Below are positions 23,878 through 28,511 of a DNA stretch of 28,511 bases, one piece after another (within the stretch, counting starts at the first letter, position 1; each line of letters starts with the position of its first letter). The stretch lies in NCBI GenBank assembly GCA_038323965.1, contig JBBQHM010000019.1:1-28511 (forward strand), in the 5' to 3' direction. The position numbers and the translations under genes were made by a program. The notes below the pieces were generated by a model, which was given only the letters and a program-made list of their open reading frames with translations, made no database searches and was not told the DNA's origin. This DNA comes from JBBQHM01 sp038323965 (GTDB lineage: Bacteria > Verrucomicrobiota > Verrucomicrobiia > Chthoniobacterales > UBA10450).

Positions 23878-23914
23878 AAAAAGCAGCGGCGCCCGGTCAC
23901 CCGAGCGCCGCTGC
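23878..23914 (-). terminator. Intrinsic terminator after OMP 2
   Basis: On the minus strand GCAGCGGCGC pairs with GCGCCGCTGC (23905-23914 with 23883-23892), followed by TTTTT (23882-23878). The hairpin sequence and the GCGCAAAT flank closely match those of the OMP 1 terminator. Confidence 0.88.
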
Positions 23915-23936
23915 GCAAATTTCTCTATTCTCTGGG

Positions 23937-24674
23937 CTAGAACGCGAAGTTCACGCCGGCTCGGATCATCCCGAAATTTTCATTCTCGGTAATGTTCCAG
24001 CTCACATCCGTAATCAACCCGATGTGTTGGGTGAACCGCACTTCCAGTCCAGCCCCGGCTTGGCCAAGCACTGAGCCGTCGTTGTTGTTATCGGTCTCGA
24101 AACGCTCAAGGTTGTCGTTGAAGACAATAGCGGCACGACCGCCCCAGATGCCGCCAATGCCGCCCCAAACGTAGGGCGAGAGCCGCGAACACTGAAGTGG
24201 ATAGCGCAGCGTGAATGTCGCGAGCACCGCGCCAACACCATTGCTGTCATCGCCCCCGTTGAACTGCGCGATTTGATTAATCGCCGCAAAACGGTTTAGC
24301 AGGCGATTATCGTTGTTACCGCCATCAGAAAGTCCAAACGCCTCGATGCCGACACCGAAATAACGGTGAAAAAAATACTTCACATCGATACCACCGCCAA
24401 ATGCGCGGTCGCCAAGCAATGATCGCTCGCGAACAACTTCTCCATTATTAAATCCAAAGTTGTTGAAGTTGTCGTCGGTGTTGCTGCTGTCCGCCCCACC
24501 GAACGCATAAGCGCCCCAGAGTGAAACGGTCCATTCGTTATCGCCGTACCACTGGGGGCAGGTTGACTGCTGCACGGTCTGTTTCATCTCCTTGCCGGAG
24601 TAAGTGCTGGTACCGGCAACGCCGATCGCAGAAAGGGCGCTAAGTATTACGAGGGTCAAGATCAGTTTCTTCAT
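23937..24674 (-). CDS. Outer-membrane beta-barrel protein, paralogue 2
   Basis: The 245-residue precursor has a signal peptide MKKLILTLVILSALS...VAG, the linker SGKEMKQTVQQSTCPQWY, and barrel strands shared with its sisters: WTVSLWGAYAFGG, KYFFHRYFGVGVEAFGLS, TLRYPLQCSRLSPYVWGG and a final VNFAF with terminal Phe. An Asp/Asn-rich loop follows the first strand (ADSSNTDDNFNN), and another N/D loop precedes the fourth strand, which suggests variable surface loops. Two cysteines only are found in the mature chain. The start at 24674 is set by the signal peptide and has its own promoter 10 nt upstream. Its terminator separates it from OMP 1, so each paralogue is its own transcript. Confidence 0.86.
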   Translation of the reverse strand: MKKLILTLVILSALSAIGVAGTSTYSGKEMKQTVQQSTCPQWYGDNEWTVSLWGAYAFGGADSSNTDDNFNNFGFNNGEVVRERSLLGDRAFGGGIDVKYFFHRYFGVGIEAFGLSDGGNNDNRLLNRFAAINQIAQFNGGDDSNGVGAVLATFTLRYPLQCSRLSPYVWGGIGGIWGGRAAIVFNDNLERFETDNNNDGSVLGQAGAGLEVRFTQHIGLITDVSWNITENENFGMIRAGVNFAF

Positions 24675-24684
24675 TGCTGCGCGA

Positions 24685-24713
24685 ATTAAACCCGCCGCCG
24701 GACGTTTCGTCAA
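24685..24713 (-). promoter_or_regulatory. Sigma-70 promoter of OMP 2
   Basis: On the minus strand TTGACG (24713-24708), a 17-nt spacer and TTTAAT (24690-24685) lie with 10 nt between the -10 box and the ATG at 24674. The predicted 5' leader is only a few nt. Confidence 0.7.
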
Positions 24714-24756
24714 CCGCCGAGCAGTGTGCCAGCCAAATGCCCGCCGGTTAGCGGGT

Positions 24757-24791
24757 AAAAGAAAACGGCGACCGGAATACCGGGCGCCGTT
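24757..24791 (-). terminator. Intrinsic terminator after OMP 3
   Basis: On the minus strand AACGGCG and CCGG pair with CCGG and CGCCGTT around a 4-nt loop with one mismatch (24764-24791), followed by TTCTTTT. It is less perfect than the two sister terminators but clearly related to them (GGGCGCCG core, CGCAAATTT flank). Confidence 0.8.
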
Positions 24792-24815
24792 CGCAAATTT
24801 GTGTGTCGCTAGGTG

Positions 24816-25535
24816 TTAGAACGCGAAATTCAGGCCGGTGCGAACCATGCCAAAATCGTTCTGCGATCCATCGACAAAATTCCAAGCGAAATCGCCCATC
24901 CAGCCGATGTGCCGGGTGAGACGCACTTCCAAGCCTCCGCCCAACTGTCCAGCGAAACGGCTCTCATCATCATTCACAACACCAACCGTGCTAAAATACG
25001 GACGGATGCGATGATCATTGCGACCGCCGAACACGCCACCTACGCCGCCCCAGATGTACGGGGAGAAGCGTGAGCACTGAAACGGATACCGCAGCGTAAA
25101 CGTGCCGAACGCACCGCCGACTCCGTGGTCCTCATTCACGTAATGTTCCTCATTTTCCGTGATGTGATCGGTGATCAAATGAAGTCCCTTGCCAGCGAGG
25201 CCGAACCCTTCGACACCCAAGCCGAAGTAGCGATGGAAGAAATACTTCACATCCGCTCCACCGCCCCAGGCGTGATCCCCACCCAGGAAATGATCGTAGG
25301 TGCCAAGGATACCGTCATCATCGGCGGTCTCTTTGTCGGTGCGATTATTCTCCGTGCCAGTGAAAGCATATGCACCCCAGAGCGAAACATTCCACTCCCT
25401 GTCGCCGTACCATTCCGGACACGGTGCCTGCTGCACGGTCTGCTTCATCTCCTTACCGGAGTACGATGTGGTACCAGCGAATGCTGAACAGGCGCAAACG
25501 CTAAGGGCAAGGAACGCTAGAATCAGTTTGTTCAT
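24816..25535 (-). CDS. Outer-membrane beta-barrel protein, paralogue 3
   Basis: The 239-residue precursor shares the SGKEMKQTVQQAPCPEWYG linker, WNVSLWGAYAFTG, KYFFHRYFGLGVEGFGLAG, TLRYPFQCSRFSPYIWGG and the final LNFAF with paralogues 1 and 2. The signal peptide (MNKLILAFLALSVCACSAFAG) contains two cysteines; VCAC is a poor lipobox, so signal peptidase I cleavage after AFA is more likely, as in the sisters. The surface-loop regions are His/Asp/Glu-rich (ITDHITENEEHYVNEDH), unlike the Asn-rich loops of paralogue 2, so the loops have diverged fast. Its promoter's -10 box ends 6 nt before the ATG, implying a leaderless mRNA. Ligand or role is unknown. Confidence 0.86.
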   Translation of the reverse strand: MNKLILAFLALSVCACSAFAGTTSYSGKEMKQTVQQAPCPEWYGDREWNVSLWGAYAFTGTENNRTDKETADDDGILGTYDHFLGGDHAWGGGADVKYFFHRYFGLGVEGFGLAGKGLHLITDHITENEEHYVNEDHGVGGAFGTFTLRYPFQCSRFSPYIWGGVGGVFGGRNDHRIRPYFSTVGVVNDDESRFAGQLGGGLEVRLTRHIGWMGDFAWNFVDGSQNDFGMVRTGLNFAF

Positions 25536-25541
25536 GCGCGA

Positions 25542-25569
25542 GTTATAACGCCAAGTCCCGTTAGGTCAA
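25542..25569 (-). promoter_or_regulatory. Sigma-70 promoter of OMP 3
   Basis: On the minus strand TTGACC (25569-25564), a 16-nt spacer and TATAAC (25547-25542) lie with only 6 nt between the -10 box and the ATG at 25535. A start point at the usual distance would fall on or next to the A of the ATG. Confidence 0.75.
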
Positions 25570-25582
25570 GACTTACTTTGGG

Positions 25583-25610
25583 CCTGCCATCAGGCGAAAC
25601 GCATGGCAGG
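25583..25610 (-). other. Hairpin between rng and OMP 3
   Basis: CCTGCCAT pairs with ATGGCAGG around a 12-nt loop, 13 nt beyond the rng stop. On the minus strand it is followed by CCCAAAG rather than a T-run, so it is not a standard intrinsic terminator. It may protect the rng mRNA 3' end or act with Rho. Confidence 0.45.
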
Positions 25611-25622
25611 ATTACCGCTTCG

Positions 25623-27194
25623 CTAGGCCTTCAGTTCAGCCCCGGTCGCTGCATCGGTGATCACAAATTTCTCGTGGTGAAAGGTTGCGTCGCCACGGAA
25701 CAGAAGACGACCCGCATAGCGTCGCTCAAGTTCGACCAGCAAATCCTCGTCCTCTTCCTTCAATCGCTTCAGGACGTCCGGGTTCAGAATGACTCGGATC
25801 TCATGGACGGTGTCCTGATGTTTTCGCATCACCGTGTTGAGCGTACGATGGAGTTCCACGCTCGTAGTCATCGATGTCTTCACTACGCCGCGGCCCTGGC
25901 AATAAGGGCAATTTTCGTAGATCGAATCGCTCAGGCTTTCCGCCGCTCGTTGCCGCGTCATCTCCATGAGTCCCAACTGCGAAATGGCGAGGACATGCGT
26001 CTTCGCTTTGTCGCGTTTGAGTCGCTCTTTCATCAGCGAATAGACCGCCTGCTGATCTTTGCGGCTCTTCATGTCGATGAAGTCGCAAATGATGAGCCCG
26101 CCCACGTTGCGGAGGCGCAGTTGCCGCGCGATTTCATCCGCGGCTTCGAGGTTCGTCTGCAAAATCGTCTTTTCGACGTCGCGCGCACCCTTGTTTCGCC
26201 CGGTGTTCACGTCGATCGCCACCAGCGCTTCCGTTTCGTCGAACACGATATATCCGCCGCATTTCAGCCACACCTGGCGATGGAACGCGTCGTCGATTTG
26301 CTTTTGAATTCCGAACGCTTCAAAGACCGGCGTCGCCGCATCGTAATGCTTCAGACGGCCACGCGATCGCCGTGAAATCTGGTCGATCATATCGCCCATC
26401 GTCTCGAGCGCCTCGCGATCGTCGCAGATGACTTCGTCAATCTCTTCGGTCAGAAAATCGCGAACGGTCCGCTCGATCAAACCGGGCTCTTCAAAGACGC
26501 GGTAGGGCGCGGCTTTTTCCTTTATCAGCTCGTCCACCTTCTCCCATTGATCGAGCAGGAAACGGAGATCGCGCACGAAATAGCGAGCACGCTGACCTTC
26601 GCCAACCGTGCGAATGATTACGCCCAGACCTTCCGGAATCTCCAACTCACGCAGGATCGTGCGAAGCCGATCGCGCTCCTTGGGATTCTCGATTTTGCGC
26701 GAAATACCGCTGCGATCGCTGAACGGCATCAGCACGAGATAACGTCCTGCGAAACTTAGGTTGGTCGTGACGCGCGGACCCTTCGTCCCGATCGGACCTT
26801 TCGTTACCTGCACGATGACTTCCGAGCCGACCGGATAAATGCTTGGGATATCTTTCGCGGTGATCCGCTTTTTGTTTCCGCCTTTTTTCGGACGATCGAT
26901 TTCCTCGATGCCGCTATCGAGCGCGGCCGGGATCGCGTCCCAGAAATGCAGGAACGCGTTTTTCTCGAAGCCGATGTCGACGAACATCGCCTTCAGTCCC
27001 ATCTCGATGTTCTTAACGCGGCCCTTGTAGACGGAGCCGACGATGTTGCGCGAACTGTTACGCTCGACGCTGTACTCTTCGAGGCGGCCATTTTCGAGCA
27101 ACGCGACGCGCCGCTCGAGCTTCTCCACGCTGATGACGAGTTTGTTCCCCGTCTTGCGCGTGAATCCTAAAATCTTTTTCACTTTTTCTATCAT
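25623..27194 (-). CDS. rng: Ribonuclease G/E family endoribonuclease
   Basis: This cytoplasmic single-strand-specific endoribonuclease acts in rRNA maturation and mRNA decay. At 523 residues it is the compact RNase G-like form, without the long degradosome scaffold of RNase E. It has an S1 domain near residues 50-140 (VGSVYKGRVKNIEMGLKAMF), a 5'-sensor/RNase H-like part, the DNase I-like catalytic metal site (VAIDVNTGRN and LIICDFIDM), a CPYCQGRG zinc-link motif near residue 430 and a small C-terminal domain. MIEKVKKILGF is the likely start. It follows mrdA on the same strand with a gap of about 70 nt, reminiscent of the mre-rng neighbourhood of proteobacteria. Whether it is named rng or rne cannot be settled by length alone. 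Confidence 0.93.
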   Translation of the reverse strand: MIEKVKKILGFTRKTGNKLVISVEKLERRVALLENGRLEEYSVERNSSRNIVGSVYKGRVKNIEMGLKAMFVDIGFEKNAFLHFWDAIPAALDSGIEEIDRPKKGGNKKRITAKDIPSIYPVGSEVIVQVTKGPIGTKGPRVTTNLSFAGRYLVLMPFSDRSGISRKIENPKERDRLRTILRELEIPEGLGVIIRTVGEGQRARYFVRDLRFLLDQWEKVDELIKEKAAPYRVFEEPGLIERTVRDFLTEEIDEVICDDREALETMGDMIDQISRRSRGRLKHYDAATPVFEAFGIQKQIDDAFHRQVWLKCGGYIVFDETEALVAIDVNTGRNKGARDVEKTILQTNLEAADEIARQLRLRNVGGLIICDFIDMKSRKDQQAVYSLMKERLKRDKAKTHVLAISQLGLMEMTRQRAAESLSDSIYENCPYCQGRGVVKTSMTTSVELHRTLNTVMRKHQDTVHEIRVILNPDVLKRLKEEDEDLLVELERRYAGRLLFRGDATFHHEKFVITDAATGAELKA

Positions 27195-27267
27195 AAATTT
27201 GGAAGAGTTGCGCGATCAGCACAAGCCACGGTAGGAGCATTGCTGTCGTGATTAATTGCAAGTTCAT
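27058..27267 (-). other. Possible small hydrophobic ORF between mrdA and rng
   Basis: An ATG overlaps the mrdA stop as ATGA (27264-27267) and opens a 69-codon frame that starts with a hydrophobic run (TTAMLLPWLVLIAQLF). After about 24 codons it enters the rng gene in another frame and becomes an Arg-rich shadow. Either it is a coupled small membrane peptide that overlaps rng, or a chance frame. No family is recognised. Confidence 0.2.
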
Positions 27268-28511
27268 CGGCGGGCCGGCTGTTTCCGCTGAACCGCTGGA
27301 GGTACAACTTGCGGCGCCCGTTTCGCCCCGAAGAGCCGTTCGAAAAAGCTAGGTTGCCTGGCCGGCTGCGGTGCGGCCACAGGTTGCGCGCGACGCACAC
27401 GACCCGGCGCACGGGCGACCTGTCCCTGCGCATCGGATTCCTGCTCGACATCGGGGTTCGCGCTATCCTGCGCCATCTGCACGTCCGCGTTTGAATCTTC
27501 GAGGTTTTCCTCGTCTTCGCCGTTCACGCTCTGCTGGGCATCCTTGAAAGTAATGTCCTTGATCATGTCAAAAGGACGCGGGTGATGAGCGGCCGAAAGC
27601 CATGCGACCTGAGGCTGGAAATTACCCGCGTCCATGGAAAGCGTCCGCTCAATGATGCGCGTCGCGATTGGTGCGGCCACGGAACCGCCGTGCTCCCCGC
27701 CTTGCACCATCACAGCGACGACGTATTTCGGGTTATCGAATGGCGCGAAACAGGCGAACCAGGCAATCGTATCCTTCTTGCCATTCGTCATCGCCTGCGC
27801 GGTGCCCGTTTTCCCGGCGACCTGCACATCATTCAAACGCGCACGGCCTCCGGTTCCACCCGGTTCATTGACCACTTTCCAAAGTCCTCGTCGCGCCAAG
27901 TCGATCTGTTCCCGGGTAAAGTCCTGCCGCAGATCTGCGTGGATCTTTGGAGTTGTTGGAACCGCAACTTTCCCTTTGTCATCGACCACAGCGGCGCCCT
28001 CTTGGGTTAAAACTTTGTCCACCAATCGCGGGTAGTAAGAAGTGCCGCCGTTTGCCACCGTTGCATAGACCGTGGCGAGTTGCAGTGGTGTGACGAGATC
28101 GTAGCCCTGACCGATTGAGACGTTAGCGGTGTAGGCCTGCGACCATTTTTCGCGCGGACTGTGGATGGCCATCCACTCAGGACCGGGCAGCACTCCTGGT
28201 TGTTCGCCCGTGAGATGCAGGCCGGATTCCCTGCCAAGCCCGAGCGCCTCGCCCGTTTTATCGATCGCATCAATGCCAGCCGCGTTTCCGAACTGATAGA
28301 AGAATGAGTTACACGAAACCTTGATCGCGTCCGCCAGTCCGAGCGTCCCATGGTTGCCACCCTTCTCGGAAATCCAGCAATGGAAAAAGTGGTCACCGTA
28401 AGAGACGCCGCCGCCACAGTTAAAATGCGCACCGGCCATCTTGCGGCGTAACCCCGCCAGCGAGGTCACGAGTTTAAACGTCGACCCGGGCGGAAACGCG
28501 CTCATCGCGCG
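27264..28511 (-). CDS. mrdA: Penicillin-binding protein 2, C-terminal part (window-truncated)
   Basis: This is the transpeptidase domain of a class B PBP that cross-links peptidoglycan during side-wall elongation. The window ends just before the catalytic motif, so the N-terminal membrane anchor and dimerisation domain are missing. Visible are SxxK (PPGSTFK, nucleophile Ser), SxN (KVSCNSFFYQFG) and KTG (VAGKTGTAQ), with the PBP2-type segment GYDLVTPLQLATVYATVANGG before the last. Past the domain lies an extra tail of roughly 100 residues that is Asp/Glu-rich and then Gln/Ala/Arg-rich (VAAPQPARQPSFFERLFG), predicted disordered. The frame is open to the window end. It precedes rng on the same strand. 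PBP2 rather than another class B PBP is inferred from these motifs and context. Confidence 0.9.
   Translation of the reverse strand, partial: RAMSAFPPGSTFKLVTSLAGLRRKMAGAHFNCGGGVSYGDHFFHCWISEKGGNHGTLGLADAIKVSCNSFFYQFGNAAGIDAIDKTGEALGLGRESGLHLTGEQPGVLPGPEWMAIHSPREKWSQAYTANVSIGQGYDLVTPLQLATVYATVANGGTSYYPRLVDKVLTQEGAAVVDDKGKVAVPTTPKIHADLRQDFTREQIDLARRGLWKVVNEPGGTGGRARLNDVQVAGKTGTAQAMTNGKKDTIAWFACFAPFDNPKYVVAVMVQGGEHGGSVAAPIATRIIERTLSMDAGNFQPQVAWLSAAHHPRPFDMIKDITFKDAQQSVNGEDEENLEDSNADVQMAQDSANPDVEQESDAQGQVARAPGRVRRAQPVAAPQPARQPSFFERLFGAKRAPQVVPPAVQRKQPARR

Noticed and set aside
25583..25610. Hairpin as an intrinsic terminator for rng
   Set aside because: The stem is good, but no T-run follows on the rng strand, so it is kept only as a hairpin.
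1..28511. CRISPR array, tRNA, rRNA or intact insertion sequence
   Set aside because: No regularly spaced direct repeats, cloverleaf-like segments, rRNA-like sequence or transposase frame were seen. The repeats present are palindromic and dispersed.

Overview
The window reads as a piece of a moderately GC-rich bacterial chromosome, most likely from the Verrucomicrobiota (soil Chthoniobacterales / Spartobacteria type). That placement is an inference from gene style: a DUF5069 protein, the dnaG-rpoD pair, a GH26-like secreted hydrolase, small Gly/aromatic-rich outer-membrane barrels and abundant intergenic palindromes. No rRNA, tRNA, CRISPR array or transposase gene is visible.

Layout. 1-6.6 kb is loosely packed: an OsmC-like peroxidase (-), a GH26-like secreted hydrolase (-), a DUF2383-type helical-bundle protein (-), a DUF5069 protein (+), a broken UbiB/AarF-type ABC1 kinase (+), a membrane-anchored DUF885 putative metallopeptidase (+) and a wreck of an FtsX/MacB-like permease (-). 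All five copies of a GTCATCC...GGATGAC inverted-repeat family that I could find lie here, with further palindromes. 6.7-20.2 kb is dense and mostly housekeeping: an APC amino-acid transporter, a small 2-TM protein and a DUF3667 protein, then alaS, a sulfotransferase, recA, hsp20, ribD, a small membrane protein, rpoD and dnaG. 20.2-23.0 kb has an NfeD/ClpP-class membrane protease convergent with an overlapping thiH-thiS pair. 23.1-25.6 kb holds three tandem paralogous outer-membrane beta-barrel genes, each with its own promoter and terminator. 25.6 kb to the end has rng (RNase G/E) and the C-terminal part of mrdA (PBP2).

Functional units. dnaG-rpoD-small membrane protein is a macromolecular-synthesis type operon (without rpsU here). 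recA-sulfotransferase-alaS are co-directional and closely spaced. thiH-thiS share an ATGA overlap and serve thiazole synthesis. mrdA-rng links cell-wall elongation and RNA processing.

The points most worth a second look are: (i) promoters so close to the start codons of the three barrel genes that their mRNAs should be leaderless or nearly so; (ii) duplication of the whole promoter-gene-terminator unit, with exactly two conserved cysteines in each mature barrel; (iii) two pseudogenes that each lost their middle, one at an apparent 16-nt microhomology; (iv) a dispersed inverted repeat that supplies the start codon, and perhaps the signal peptide, of a hydrolase. I found no clear multi-gene system of unknown type.
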